Of a DNA stretch of 60,410 bases, positions 38,305 through 47,450 are shown one piece after another. Within the stretch, counting starts at the first letter, position 1; every line of letters begins with the position of its first letter. The position numbers and the translations under genes were made by a program. The stretch comes from Actinomycetes bacterium. GTDB taxonomy: Bacteria; Actinomycetota; Acidimicrobiia; Acidimicrobiales; Acidimicrobiaceae. The stretch spans positions 1 to 60,410 of the forward strand of contig JAKCDL010000015.1 in the NCBI GenBank assembly GCA_021841935.1, given 5' to 3'. The notes beneath the pieces were generated by a model. That model had not been told where the DNA came from. It saw only the letters and a program-made list of their open reading frames with translations, and did not search any database.

Positions 38305-38781
38305 ATGGACGTCGACGCAATTAAATCTCTTCTTGTGGGCTCGTACCAGGGCCAGGGGGTAGGCGGATACCCAAATATCTCCAGTTTTGAATACCTTGAA
38401 TCTGTTGTATTTATCTTGTCTCCAAAGGGTTTCCTTGAGTATCGGTCTAATACGCGATCGAAGGTAGATGGAACTCCTATGCACACCGAGTGCGGGTATT
38501 TGCGAGTCATCTCACCAGAGGCGGTTGAGCTTGTCATCGCGCAGCCAACTGGTATCGCAGAAGTGGGCGTTGGCTCAATTGTTGTAGATAACGACGTAGT
38601 TGCAATGCGCATAGAGGCGAGGCCCATGGTCTCTCCAACGGCCAAGTTTGTCGGTTCGACTCTGAGAGAACTACGATTTGGGGCCGACGGGTTGGAATAC
38701 TCATTTTCAATGGAGACGGACAAAGTTGAATTGACTTGGCACCTCACTGGAGATCTGTCGCGGATTGAAGGTGGCAGGTGA
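38305..38781 (+). CDS. FABP-family protein (nitrobindin-like haem-binding beta-barrel)
   Basis: This 158-residue protein belongs to the DUF1794/THAP4-like family widespread in actinobacteria. GSYQGQGVGGYP corresponds to the conserved G-x-W-x-G-x-G-x-G-x-Y-P opening, with Tyr replacing Trp. GYLRVISPEAVELVIAQPTG is the second diagnostic block. A His in the last strand (LTWHLTGDL) could be the haem ligand of nitrobindins. Nitrobindins bind ferric haem and may handle NO or peroxynitrite. Its stop overlaps the uppS start (GTGA). Confidence 0.85.
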   Translation: MDVDAIKSLLVGSYQGQGVGGYPNISSFEYLESVVFILSPKGFLEYRSNTRSKVDGTPMHTECGYLRVISPEAVELVIAQPTGIAEVGVGSIVVDNDVVAMRIEARPMVSPTAKFVGSTLRELRFGADGLEYSFSMETDKVELTWHLTGDLSRIEGGR

Positions 38782-39539
38782 CCTTTGATCCTAGAGATCC
38801 AAGGGGTGATCTAGACATTCTTTCACTTTTAGACAAGCGTCGGATTCCAAAACACGTCGGATGTGTGATGGATGGAAACGGTAGGTGGGCTCAGAAGAGA
38901 GGACTACCTCGTACTGATGGCCACGCCGCAGGCGAGGAGGCTCTCATGGATACTATCTATGGTGCCCTTGAATGTGGTGTTGAGTGGCTGACGGTATATG
39001 CCTTTTCAACCGAAAATTGGCGAAGACCTGCAGATGAGGTTCGCTTTTTGATGAACTTCAACCGAATGTTGCTAGAGCGTCGAAGCGACGAGTTGAATGA
39101 TCGAGGAGTCAGGATAATTTTCGCAGGACGTCGTGACTGGAGAGTTCCACGTTCGGTGCTAAAGCGGATAGAAGCTACTGAGGCAAAAACGACCAACAAC
39201 CGACGCCTCACCTTGACTATCGCCTTCAACTATGGAGGTCGCGCAGAGATCGTCGATGCCGTAAGGGCGCTGATCGCATCGGGGGCGAAGGAGGGCGATA
39301 TAACTGAGAAGGCAATCGCCAAGTACCTCTATATCCCAGATGCACCCGATCCAGATCTCGTGGTTCGCACCTCCGGGGAGTATCGGATCAGCAACTTTTT
39401 GCTCTGGGAGATTGCATACTCCGAACTTGTCTTTACTGATGTGTTATGGCCTGACTTTAGGCGTGAAGACCTTTTCAAGGCAATCTATGAGTACCAGGGC
39501 CGAAATAGGCGCTACGGTAAGATCGGAGACGGAAATTGA
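38778..39539 (+). CDS. uppS: Isoprenyl transferase (undecaprenyl diphosphate synthase)
   Basis: This cis-prenyltransferase of 253 residues makes the polyprenyl carrier of cell-wall synthesis from FPP and IPP. Motifs in order are CVMDGNGRWAQKRGL (diphosphate-binding Asp), GHAAGEEAL, YAFSTENWRRP and VRTSGEYRISNFLLWE. The GTG start at 38778 overlaps the preceding stop. The C-terminus ends with a TGA overlapping the TTG of a small membrane-protein gene. The final GEYRISNFLLW replaces the usual GExRLSNFLLWQ only slightly. Confidence 0.96.
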   Translation: MTFDPRDPRGDLDILSLLDKRRIPKHVGCVMDGNGRWAQKRGLPRTDGHAAGEEALMDTIYGALECGVEWLTVYAFSTENWRRPADEVRFLMNFNRMLLERRSDELNDRGVRIIFAGRRDWRVPRSVLKRIEATEAKTTNNRRLTLTIAFNYGGRAEIVDAVRALIASGAKEGDITEKAIAKYLYIPDAPDPDLVVRTSGEYRISNFLLWEIAYSELVFTDVLWPDFRREDLFKAIYEYQGRNRRYGKIGDGN

Positions 39540-39691
39540 AGACTCTTGCATCATTAGGACTAATTGGGGCGCTGTTGATACTCGTAGTCATGGCGATCGC
39601 TGGTTTCACACAGGCTTGGGTGGTAATCGTCGTAGTTGCTGTATTTTCGATCTTGTTCAACGTAGGTCCGAGGAGATCGAAGCGCTCTTGA
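39536..39691 (+). CDS. 51-residue membrane protein between uppS and recO
   Basis: This small frame starts at TTG 39536, overlapping the uppS stop (TTGA), with GGAG at 39525-39528 seven bases upstream. It ends in a TGA at 39689-39691 that overlaps the recO start TTG 39688. The product begins MKTLASLGLIG, has two hydrophobic segments (residues about 4-23 and 28-43: QAWVVIVVVAVFSILF), and ends in a basic tail PRRSKRS. I do not recognise a family. The double TTGA overlap, ribosome binding site and protein-like membrane pattern argue that it is real and that it couples uppS to recO. Confidence 0.75.
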   Translation: MKTLASLGLIGALLILVVMAIAGFTQAWVVIVVVAVFSILFNVGPRRSKRS

Positions 39692-40407
39692 CTCTATATA
39701 GTGACCAAGTCGTGGTGCTGCGCAGTTGGAAGCTCGGTGAGAGCGACCGAATCGTCTCAATGTATGGCGCTCAAAATGGCAAAATTAGGGCCGTTGCTAA
39801 AGGTGCGCGAAAGACAAAGAGCAAGTTTGGTGGCCGTATTGAGCCGATCAGTTTCCTAAATGTGCAGATCTGGAAGGGCAACTCGGAGCTGCATATTTTG
39901 AATCAAGCGGATTCGATAGAGCTCTTTCCTTCGACTAAGGGTGATTTTGAAAAACTTCGAAAGGCGTTGGCAATTGTAGAAGTTGTCGACGAGCTTGTTG
40001 GGGAGTCCGATGGTGACTTTGACATCTTTCGCCTCCTTGTAAGAGTTTTGGGGCAACTTGAAAAGGATGACTCCCCATTTATACTCGGAGCATTTTTATG
40101 GCGACTACTTCAAATTCAAGGTGTCGCGCCGGATCTATCGCTCTGCATGGAGTGTGGTAGCACTGAAGGTATAAATTACCTATCTCCTGATGGGAGCGGG
40201 ATTTTATGCGAGGTACATCGAGGTGGCCGCTTCATCGACGATGAAGTCCGCCACTTGATCGAGATGGCGCTAGGCGGTGAGGTCTCTCGGCTCCTTATCT
40301 TCGATGACTTAGTTGCCCGCGTTAGATTTGAAGAGGTTGCCATTGAGTTGGTTGAGAACCTCATTGCACATCGGGTAAAGGCACTGCACATCGATTCGCA
40401 ATATTAG
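39688..40407 (+). CDS. recO: DNA repair protein RecO
   Basis: RecO loads RecA at gaps with RecR. The 239-residue protein begins MTLYSDQVVVLRSWKLGESD, an OB-fold opening typical of RecO. It continues GKIRAVAKGARKTKSKFGG and has a C-terminal zinc-binding part (CMECGS and a later CEVH). The open frame reaches back to 39340, but that part is an antisense-like shadow of uppS. TTG 39688 matches the family start and overlaps the preceding small gene. Confidence 0.95.
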   Translation: MTLYSDQVVVLRSWKLGESDRIVSMYGAQNGKIRAVAKGARKTKSKFGGRIEPISFLNVQIWKGNSELHILNQADSIELFPSTKGDFEKLRKALAIVEVVDELVGESDGDFDIFRLLVRVLGQLEKDDSPFILGAFLWRLLQIQGVAPDLSLCMECGSTEGINYLSPDGSGILCEVHRGGRFIDDEVRHLIEMALGGEVSRLLIFDDLVARVRFEEVAIELVENLIAHRVKALHIDSQY

Positions 40408-40529
40408 CCAAAGTCGAATCGAAAAAGGCAAGAGCTTATTTAGAACGACAAAAGCAGAAAGGAAGCTCCTGAGTTGAAGCGAGTCGCTTAGTCTCATCGA
40501 AGCGCTTCAACTATTAGGATTTTTTTATT

Positions 40530-41843
40530 ATGGCAAATCAAGACCTCATGGAAAAGATCGTCAGCCTTGCTAAGAGACGAGGCTTTATCTACCCCTCTGC
40601 CGAAATTTACGGGGGATTTAGAAGTACATACGACTACGGTCCGCTAGGGGTTGCGATGTTGCGAAACGTCAAAAACGTCTGGTGGCACGAGATGGTCGAA
40701 CGCCGTCGCGACGTCGTTGGCCTCGATGCTTCGATATTGTCGACACCCAAGATATGGGAGGCCTCAGGGCACCTGGAAAACTTCACCGACCCGTTGGTCG
40801 ACTGTCGAAAGTGCAAGGAGAGGTGGAGGGCTGACCACATCGAAGGTGTTTGTCCAAATTGCGGTTCGACCGACCTAACGCCCGCTCGAGCATTCAATAT
40901 GATGTTCAAGACGCATGCGGGACCCGTCGAGTCAGATGCCTCGGTTGCATATCTCCGTCCCGAAACAGCTCAGGGGATGTTTATAAACTTCTCGAACGTT
41001 CTCACGACGTCGCGTAAGAAGCCTCCGTTTGGGATTGCTCAAGTGGGCAAGAGCTTTAGAAATGAAATTACCCCGGGTAACTTCGTCTTTAGGACCCGCG
41101 AATTCGAACAGATGGAGATGGAGTTCTTCGTTCCGCCAGAGCAAGCAGAGCAGTGGTTCGAATACTGGTACAACGAGCGCTTTGCTTGGTATCGAAAGTA
41201 TGGAATTCCAGAGTCGATGTTGCGACTTCGCCACCACGAAAAGGAAGAGCTGAGTCACTACAGCGCTGGAACGGTAGATATCGAATTTGACTTCCCCTGG
41301 GGATTTGGCGAGCTTGAAGGCATAGCAAACCGTACCGACTTCGACCTGAAGGCGCATCAAAGTGGATCCGGGGAGAAGTTGGAGTACTTCGACCAGACCA
41401 CCAATAGTAGATATGTTCCTTATGTTATTGAGCCTGCTGCTGGTGCCACTAGGGCGATGATGGCATTTCTAATTGCTAGTTACGAAGAAGAGGAACTCGA
41501 AGGTGAGACTCGAGTTGTGCTTCGACTTCATCCAAAGATTGCTCCGATTCAAGTTGCAGTACTTCCACTCATGAAAAAGCCACAACTGAGTGAGTTTGCC
41601 GAAGGTATCTTCGATCGTCTATCGGGAACTTTTCTGTGCGACTACGATGACACGCAGTCGATTGGAAAGAGATATCGTCGTCAAGATGAGGTTGGTACGC
41701 CAATCTGTCTAACCGTTGACTTTGATTCTCTTGAAGACAACCAAGTTACACTTCGTCTACGTGACACTATGGAGCAGATTCGGGTTCCTGTCGACGGACT
41801 CAAAGAGTCCATCGAGCGGATATTTTCAGAGTTTTCCCGCTAG
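40530..41843 (+). CDS. glyS: Glycyl-tRNA synthetase (alpha2 type)
   Basis: This class II synthetase charges tRNA-Gly. The 437-residue protein has the opening LAKRRGFIYPSAEIYGG and an insertion zinc site CRKC...CPNCGS (around residues 90-113). It also has motif 2 GKSFRNEITP with FRTREFEQMEMEFF, and a C-terminal anticodon-binding domain. AGGA precedes the ATG. Its stop codon overlaps the stop of the convergent CarH-like gene by four bases (CTAG). Confidence 0.97.
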   Translation: MANQDLMEKIVSLAKRRGFIYPSAEIYGGFRSTYDYGPLGVAMLRNVKNVWWHEMVERRRDVVGLDASILSTPKIWEASGHLENFTDPLVDCRKCKERWRADHIEGVCPNCGSTDLTPARAFNMMFKTHAGPVESDASVAYLRPETAQGMFINFSNVLTTSRKKPPFGIAQVGKSFRNEITPGNFVFRTREFEQMEMEFFVPPEQAEQWFEYWYNERFAWYRKYGIPESMLRLRHHEKEELSHYSAGTVDIEFDFPWGFGELEGIANRTDFDLKAHQSGSGEKLEYFDQTTNSRYVPYVIEPAAGATRAMMAFLIASYEEEELEGETRVVLRLHPKIAPIQVAVLPLMKKPQLSEFAEGIFDRLSGTFLCDYDDTQSIGKRYRRQDEVGTPICLTVDFDSLEDNQVTLRLRDTMEQIRVPVDGLKESIERIFSEFSR

Positions 41844-42646
41844 TTTCGTACTGCGAGGGCTGCTTTATCTAGCAGCTCTCGCAGACCAGTGCCCTTTTCG
41901 CCAACGATACATGGTATCTTCGCATCGGCTAACTTTTCAGCGGTCTCTTCCGCCTCTTTGCGGTTTTCTGTCATCGTTACAGAAAGGACTACCAAGTCCG
42001 CACTCTCTTTAATGGCAAAGTCGATGAGATCCTGAGGCGGAACTTTCGCACCCAAGTTTATGACTGTCCAATGTTCGGACTTCAAAGCCACTGAAGCCAT
42101 CGCCGCTGGAAGTTCATGCTCTTCATTTGACGGCGTTGTCACGACGACTCTGCCGTGAGGTCTTCCACGTCGGGCGACGTCGATACTATCGATGATCTTG
42201 TGAATCAACCGACTGGCTCGGTGCTCTTGCGAAATCGATACTTCGCCGCGAGCCCAACCATCTCCGATTAACCGCAGAACTGGAGCGATGAGGTTGTCTA
42301 AGATTGCGACGATCTCGACTGATCCAGTTACGAGACGATTTACCTGATCAGTCGCTGCTACTTCGTTGTAGTTTATGAGATTGTCGTAGAAGCGCCGTTG
42401 AATGTCCTCCCAGTTTCTAACCTTAGTAACTTCTGGAGGCGGCGAAGGTTCTACCCTCTTGCGTGCAAAATTTTCGAGTTCCGTAATGGCGATTTGATAA
42501 CGAGTCCCGACTTTGGTGCCAGGGATCATTCCTTCCCTAACCCACCTGTAGATGGTTTGGTAATGAACACCGAGATAGTCAGCCGCCTCGTTCAGATCCA
42601 AAAACCTCTCCGGTTCTGAAAACGGTCCATTGATAGTTTCGCCCAC
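41840..42646 (-). CDS. CarH-like B12-binding transcriptional regulator
   Basis: This 268-residue protein has an N-terminal HTH_17/MerR-type domain (residues 16-64) and a B12-binding helical bundle. The bundle carries W-x9-EH (W131, E141, H142), the signature of CarH/LitR photoreceptors. The Rossmann B12 domain has E-x-H at E175/H177, the expected lower axial ligand. CarH uses adenosylcobalamin to repress DNA in the dark and releases it in light. Here residue 132, the His that captures cobalt after photolysis in Thermus CarH, is Ala. It may regulate photoprotective genes, but no carotenoid gene is nearby. It lies between glyS and dnaG on the opposite strand. Confidence 0.88.
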   Translation of the reverse strand: MGETINGPFSEPERFLDLNEAADYLGVHYQTIYRWVREGMIPGTKVGTRYQIAITELENFARKRVEPSPPPEVTKVRNWEDIQRRFYDNLINYNEVAATDQVNRLVTGSVEIVAILDNLIAPVLRLIGDGWARGEVSISQEHRASRLIHKIIDSIDVARRGRPHGRVVVTTPSNEEHELPAAMASVALKSEHWTVINLGAKVPPQDLIDFAIKESADLVVLSVTMTENRKEAEETAEKLADAKIPCIVGEKGTGLRELLDKAALAVRN

Positions 42647-43271
42647 TAACCCAGCCTTTACTTCAACACAAAGATCAGTATTAACAGAATAACATTTGGT
42701 TATGTCTCATTTAGCCTGATTAAATGCTGAAATTGCCCAACACATATTGTGCTCATTTCTAAGTTTATTCAATCTTGAATTGCTCAACAAATACGCACGA
42801 GTTGGCATTAGCAATCTATTGCTAGACGTAGAGTGGATACCAACGAGCACTTGCGCTAAAGTAGAAACTTCAACGCTGAAGAGGTAGGGTGATGCTCGTA
42901 GCGCCCTTTGGTCTGCATTGCCTACAACTGCATCGAATGAATTCAAAAGTGAATTAGTTTTGATGCGAATGAAGCTCTGCTGATCATCTTCATCCCTCGC
43001 TCACCTTTACGTCTCCTGCTTACCCCTGTATTGAATAGTAGGTAAGTAGGGGTTGAATGGGAGTTATTCGCTTAGCTGAGGGTAAAACTTATTGATTGCC
43101 TACCTCTTAACCTAGAGGATCTACCGGAGTCCTAGCTTCTATTCAGCCCTTTTGGATCATCTACAATTCACTATCGCGGATCTCCTGAACGTGACGAATT
43201 TGGTGTTCGATTCGAGCTAGTTCAAAACTACTCTTGGAGGCAACGAGAATATTTAGATAGGTGGAGCAAAT
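42647..43271. other. Divergent control region of the CarH-like gene and dnaG
   Basis: I see no gene in these 625 bases. Upstream of the CarH-like gene there are dyads ATAAC-ATTTG-GTTAT (42689-42703) and ATTCAA-TC-TTGAAT (42767-42780). A direct repeat TAACA lies at 42682 and 42690. They are candidate autoregulatory sites. Nearer dnaG, CTTACC (43019-43024) can pair with GGTAAG (43041-43046). Confidence 0.4.
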
Positions 43272-45146
43272 TTGGCCATTGCGCATTCAGACGTCGCCCT
43301 TGTCCTAGAGCGCGTCGATATAGTCGCCCTTGTTGGGGACTACGTGACGTTAAAGCGTGCGGGAAATCGCTACACCGGCCTTTGTCCATTTCACAACGAG
43401 TCCACGCCATCATTCACGGTAAATCCAGCCCTAGGGGTCTACCATTGCTTTGGCTGTGGAGCATCTGGCGACTCAATCTCATTCATCCGTGCAGTCGAGC
43501 ACCTTGACTTTACAGAATCGGTTCAACTTTTAGCCGAGCGAGTTGGCGTTACTCTCACCCAGGAGAATGAAGAGGATGCAAGGCGGTACCGTGAGGCCAA
43601 GAGAATTGCAAAGGTGCTAAATGATGCTCTTGAGTTCTATCGAAAGATCCTCTACGATGGCCCCGATTCAAGGTTAGCCCTTGACTATCTTGAAAGGCGT
43701 GGAATTGACTCCGCGCTTCAAGAGTCATTTCAAATTGGTCTGGCGCCTAGAAGTTCGACAGCACTACCGAAGTTGTTAAATATTGCTAATCCTCTCTTTC
43801 AGAGTTGTGGCCTTGGATATGTCGACTCAACTGGTCAACAGAGAGATATGTTTGCGGGAAGGCTAGTATTTCCGATCTTTGACGACAAGGGTCAAGTTGT
43901 AGCATTTGGGGGCCGGGTATTACCTGGAATTGAGGTGCGAGACGCTGAAGGGGCCAAGTACAAGAACTCGCCAGAGACTAAGTACTACCGCAAGAGGAGA
44001 ACTCTTTACGGTCTTAACTTAGCTAAGTCTGAGATTGTCAGAAACCAACTCGCGATCATTTGCGAGGGTTATACCGACGTAATAGCTTTTCACAAGGTCG
44101 GGCTCCCACTTGCCATAGCAACATGTGGCACCGCGCTTACCGAGGAGCACCTTGACCGGCTAAAGAACTACTCACGCAATATTGTCTTGGCATTCGATGG
44201 AGACAAGGCTGGTCAAAGTGCTACTGAGAGAATCTACGAGTGGGAGAAGAAGTTTTCTTTATCAGTAAAGGTGGCTAAATTTCCTCCCGGCGAAGACCCA
44301 GCTTCGCTAAGCCTCACTTCCCCTGAAGAATTAAAGAGGGCGATAGAGGAGGCGAAGCCATTTCTGTCGTTTCGACTAGAGCGGCATCTAGAAGCTAGCG
44401 ATCTAACAACGATTGAGGGAAGGCTTCTAGCCGCGACTAAAGCCGTTGAAATAGTAGCCGAACATCCGAATGCGATCGTTCGAGGAAACTACCTGATGGA
44501 GATATCTGAAGCCTGTGATGTCGATATCCATGAGCTCGAGCGACGCCTTGAACGAACTCGAAGGGCGCTTCGGACGAAGGGTGATGAGCCATCAAAGGGG
44601 CGTCGTAGAGTAGTTGAGGATCAAGGAGAAGAAGAGTCTAGCGAGCTAGAGCAGTTCGAGGACCGCCCGATATATTCAGTAAAAGAGTTGACTTCAGGTG
44701 AGTATCGTCCATACAACGTAGCTCTATGGCATTTGATACACAACTGCGATGAAGTAATTGCGTATATGCCGAGCTACCTCTTCTCGCATCCAGTACATAT
44801 CGAAATTTATAACTTCGCGGCAAACTATCGTCAAGTCGATGCACAACGTGCTAACCAATCCCAGTTGAGTGCATCGGCTAGGGGTTTGATGGCGGCAGTT
44901 TCTCAGTTTGATAGCGAGCACGACGTAGTAGATGTAATAGCTCGCCTCCTTGAGCTTCACAGTGAAAGAACCATTGAATCGTTGTTACGTTCAATTCGTG
45001 GCGGTGAAGAACGTAAAGTGAGTGAGGAAGAGGCACTTAACGCAACGCAAACGATATCTTTTCTACGTAAGACGGTGGCAGAATTACGCGATATCCGTAC
45101 TATGGATAACGCCGTTCGAGAGCTACTTACATACTTTGTCTCATAG
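43272..45146 (+). CDS. dnaG: DNA primase DnaG
   Basis: DnaG makes RNA primers at the fork. The 624-residue protein has the zinc-binding domain CPFHNES...YHCFGCGASGD (residues about 37-65) and an RNA polymerase core with RLVFPIFDDKGQVVAFGGR. It also has the TOPRIM site ICEGYTDVIAFHKVG, with LAFDGDKAGQSA further on, and a C-terminal helicase-interaction region. TTG 43272 follows GGAG at 43263-43266. A sigma-70 gene follows 79 bases later, as in the macromolecular synthesis operon, although rpsU is absent. Confidence 0.97.
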   Translation: MAIAHSDVALVLERVDIVALVGDYVTLKRAGNRYTGLCPFHNESTPSFTVNPALGVYHCFGCGASGDSISFIRAVEHLDFTESVQLLAERVGVTLTQENEEDARRYREAKRIAKVLNDALEFYRKILYDGPDSRLALDYLERRGIDSALQESFQIGLAPRSSTALPKLLNIANPLFQSCGLGYVDSTGQQRDMFAGRLVFPIFDDKGQVVAFGGRVLPGIEVRDAEGAKYKNSPETKYYRKRRTLYGLNLAKSEIVRNQLAIICEGYTDVIAFHKVGLPLAIATCGTALTEEHLDRLKNYSRNIVLAFDGDKAGQSATERIYEWEKKFSLSVKVAKFPPGEDPASLSLTSPEELKRAIEEAKPFLSFRLERHLEASDLTTIEGRLLAATKAVEIVAEHPNAIVRGNYLMEISEACDVDIHELERRLERTRRALRTKGDEPSKGRRRVVEDQGEEESSELEQFEDRPIYSVKELTSGEYRPYNVALWHLIHNCDEVIAYMPSYLFSHPVHIEIYNFAANYRQVDAQRANQSQLSASARGLMAAVSQFDSEHDVVDVIARLLELHSERTIESLLRSIRGGEERKVSEEEALNATQTISFLRKTVAELRDIRTMDNAVRELLTYFVS

Positions 45147-45225
45147 TGGGATACCATTGAGATTTGAAATAGTATTTTGATGAAGACTCAAAGTAGGGGT
45201 TTAGCCATAGGGAGCTTGCTAAGAA

Positions 45226-46155
45226 GTGTCAATTGACTCCAATAACGGATCACCAGGTGACGTTTCATTAGCGCAATACCTACGTGACATTGCGGCTTAC
45301 AAAGTTTTATCGGCTCAAGAAGAGGCTGAACTAGCGTTCAAGGTGAGACAGGGCATTGAGGCTCAACGTCGTGTTGAGGCAGATGAAGAGGAGCCCGAGG
45401 ATGTATTGCGCATAGATGAAGGTGAGAAGGCTAAGTCTCAGCTAACTAATGCGAATCTTCGACTCGTAGTCTCAATAGCCAAGCGATACCGTTACAGGGG
45501 ATTGTCGTTTCTTGATCTAATTCAAGAGGGCAATTTGGGGCTAATGAAGGCCGTTGATAGATTTGACGAGCGAAAGGGATTCCGCTTTTCAACCTATGCT
45601 ACGTGGTGGATCAAGCAGGCGATCGTTCGTGGCGTTGGAGAGTCAAGAGGTGCCATCCGAATTCCCCAGCACATCCTCGATGAGCTTAACTTAGTTGCGC
45701 GGACCAAGATCTCTCTGAAACAAGAGCTAGCGAGGGAGCCAACGTCGGTTGAGATCGCAAAGGCTACTCAAATCGACAGATATCACGTGGAAGATCTCCT
45801 GAAGATACAGAGTGAGGCTCTATCTCTTGACCAAGGGGTCGGGAACGATGATGAGAGTGACTTTTCGTTGGTCGATACGATTGAGGATGAGAACTCGATT
45901 GCGAGCTATCTAGAGGTCGAAAGAGATGATGTTCGAAGGCGCATCGAAGCGGCCCTTGGGGATCTTACAAGTGACGAGCGCGAGATCATAAAGATGAAGT
46001 TCGGACTTACTGAGAGTCGAACCGTTATGAGAGATGAAGAGATCGCAGCTGCGCTCGGCTTTGCTCGAAAGGATAAGATCCATCAGATCATGGCAAAGGC
46101 TCTTAGGAAGATAAAGGCGTCCAAGTCGGCTGCTGAGCTCAAAGACCTCATCTAG
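45226..46155 (+). CDS. RNA polymerase sigma-70 factor (RpoD/SigA type, divergent region 4.2)
   Basis: This 309-residue group 1/2 sigma factor has region 1.2 ([20 protein letters not shown]). Region 2 is well conserved ([37 protein letters not shown]) and is followed by region 3 ([11 protein letters not shown]) and region 4. In the -35 recognition helix the usual VTRERIRQIEAKAL is [15 protein letters not shown], with several changed contacts. Its place after dnaG suggests the primary factor, but the short length and altered region 4.2 leave an alternative sigma possible. GTG 45226 is the likely start. Confidence 0.85.
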   Translation: MSIDSNNGSPGDVSLAQYLRDIAAYKVLSAQEEAELAFKVRQGIEAQRRVEADEEEPEDVLRIDEGEKAKSQLTNANLRLVVSIAKRYRYRGLSFLDLIQEGNLGLMKAVDRFDERKGFRFSTYATWWIKQAIVRGVGESRGAIRIPQHILDELNLVARTKISLKQELAREPTSVEIAKATQIDRYHVEDLLKIQSEALSLDQGVGNDDESDFSLVDTIEDENSIASYLEVERDDVRRRIEAALGDLTSDEREIIKMKFGLTESRTVMRDEEIAAALGFARKDKIHQIMAKALRKIKASKSAAELKDLI

Positions 46156-46357
46156 TACGCCTTGAAACCCTCTCTCTTCTTAGTCGGGGGCAGTAAGTGT
46201 TGGCAGAATTTGAACGGTCTAATGAAGATCGCCGCCTTCTCCATTTGCGAGCTGCTTATTTGTGGCACGTAGTCTACTTTTTCGGTAAAAAAGGACAAAT
46301 TTCTCGCGTTGTAGGGTGTTCGATCGGCGAGAGTTCCTGCTAGTGTGTTCTATACCT

Positions 46358-46430
46358 TCCGGGGTAGCTCAATCGGCAGAGCACGCGGCTGTTAACCGTG
46401 GGGTTGAGAGTTCGAGTCTCTCCCCCGGAG
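46358..46430 (+). tRNA. tRNA-Asn (anticodon GTT)
   Basis: The cloverleaf folds by eye. The acceptor TCCGGGG pairs with CCCCGGA, the D stem is GCTC/GAGC, and the anticodon stem CGCGG/CCGTG has loop CTGTTAA. The T stem is GAGAG/CTCTC with TTCGAGT. The 73-base gene has discriminator G and no encoded CCA. Confidence 0.96.
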
Positions 46431-46451
46431 CTTTGAGATTCAAAGTTTGGT

Positions 46452-46487
46452 AGATCGGCGGTTCGACGAACCGCCGATCTTTTTTTG
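46452..46487 (+). terminator. Terminator after tRNA-Asn
   Basis: A perfect 14-bp stem (AGATCGGCGGTTCG 46452-46465, complement 46467-46480) with a one-base centre is followed by eight T residues. It lies 21 bases after the tRNA. Confidence 0.95.
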
Positions 46488-46678
46488 CCTCCATTCTGGA
46501 CCACAAAATTATCGCTTTGCCCATCTTGAATTGCCTGCCCGAAATCGATTACCGAAATCTAGTGAAATGAAATCTGTATTGACAACGAAGACCGCCCTCT
46601 ATGGATTTTGCGACTCAATAGATCGATATTTGATGTCAAGGTCATCCTCGCCCTGCTATTCGTTGTATATTTTCTGAA

Positions 46679-47407
46679 ATGACTTCTAGCTTGCCAACAA
46701 TCATTGCTACCTCTGGTGGATTTATTTCTGGGCGTCGAAACCCAATTGCCTATGGCCCACTAATTCACTACGCTTTGGAGAGAAGTGGTGTCGAAGGAAG
46801 GTCCCCCTCGATATGTCATATCTCTACTGCATCGGGAGACCAACGATACTGGCAGGCAAATTTAGATCTTGCTGCAAAGGATGCAGGAGTTATATGCTCT
46901 CACTTGAACCTCTTTCCGATGCCAAACGTCGATGATATCGAGTCATTTTTGGGAGACCATGATGTGATTTGGGTCGGGGGCGGCAGTGTCGCCAACCTAC
47001 TTGCGATCTGGAGGCTCCATGGTCTTGATGAGATCATGCCAAGACTTTGGCGAAGCGGTAAGGTGCTTGGTGGGGTATCGGCAGGGTCGATCTGTTGGCA
47101 CGTCGGTGGAACTACGGATTCCTTTGGCCCCGACCTTAGAGTAGTCGACAATGGCCTTAGCCTTCTTCCATATTCAAATGGGGTTCACTACAACTCCGAA
47201 CCCCAGCGTAGGCCGCTCTTTCAAAGCGCAATATCTAAGGGATTGCTTCCCGATGGGTATGCAACAGACGACGGCGTTGGCTTAGTATATGTTGGCACGG
47301 CATTGGAGATGGCGGTCTCGGAGGTTGTGGGAAGGTTCGCCTATGGCGTTAGGAAGACCGAAGATGGAGTCGTTGAAGAGGTGATTGAGCCTACCTCGCT
47401 CATCTAA
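46679..47407 (+). CDS. Peptidase E-like serine peptidase (family S51)
   Basis: This 242-residue peptidase of the PepE/cyanophycinase family has the nucleophile elbow GGVSAGSICW with the catalytic Ser. WVGGGSVANLL and the C-terminal DGVGLVY segment are conserved in family members. PepE cleaves Asp-X dipeptides in the cytoplasm. Cyanophycinase is an alternative, but the length and the lack of an adjacent cyanophycin synthetase favour peptidase E. ATG 46679 has a typical position. It is convergent with the photolyase gene at 47451. Confidence 0.9.
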   Translation: MTSSLPTIIATSGGFISGRRNPIAYGPLIHYALERSGVEGRSPSICHISTASGDQRYWQANLDLAAKDAGVICSHLNLFPMPNVDDIESFLGDHDVIWVGGGSVANLLAIWRLHGLDEIMPRLWRSGKVLGGVSAGSICWHVGGTTDSFGPDLRVVDNGLSLLPYSNGVHYNSEPQRRPLFQSAISKGLLPDGYATDDGVGLVYVGTALEMAVSEVVGRFAYGVRKTEDGVVEEVIEPTSLI

Positions 47408-47450
47408 AGCGATGAATGCCAAGGATTTGACGTATCAGATCGTGTTTTTG

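Noticed and set aside
39340..39687. Long 5' extension of the recO frame
   Set aside because: It lies inside uppS and the small membrane-protein gene in another frame; the RecO family start matches TTG 39688.
42707..42946. 79-codon minus-strand frame upstream of the CarH-like gene
   Set aside because: The composition is not protein-like, there is no clear ribosome binding site, and it covers the probable promoter region.
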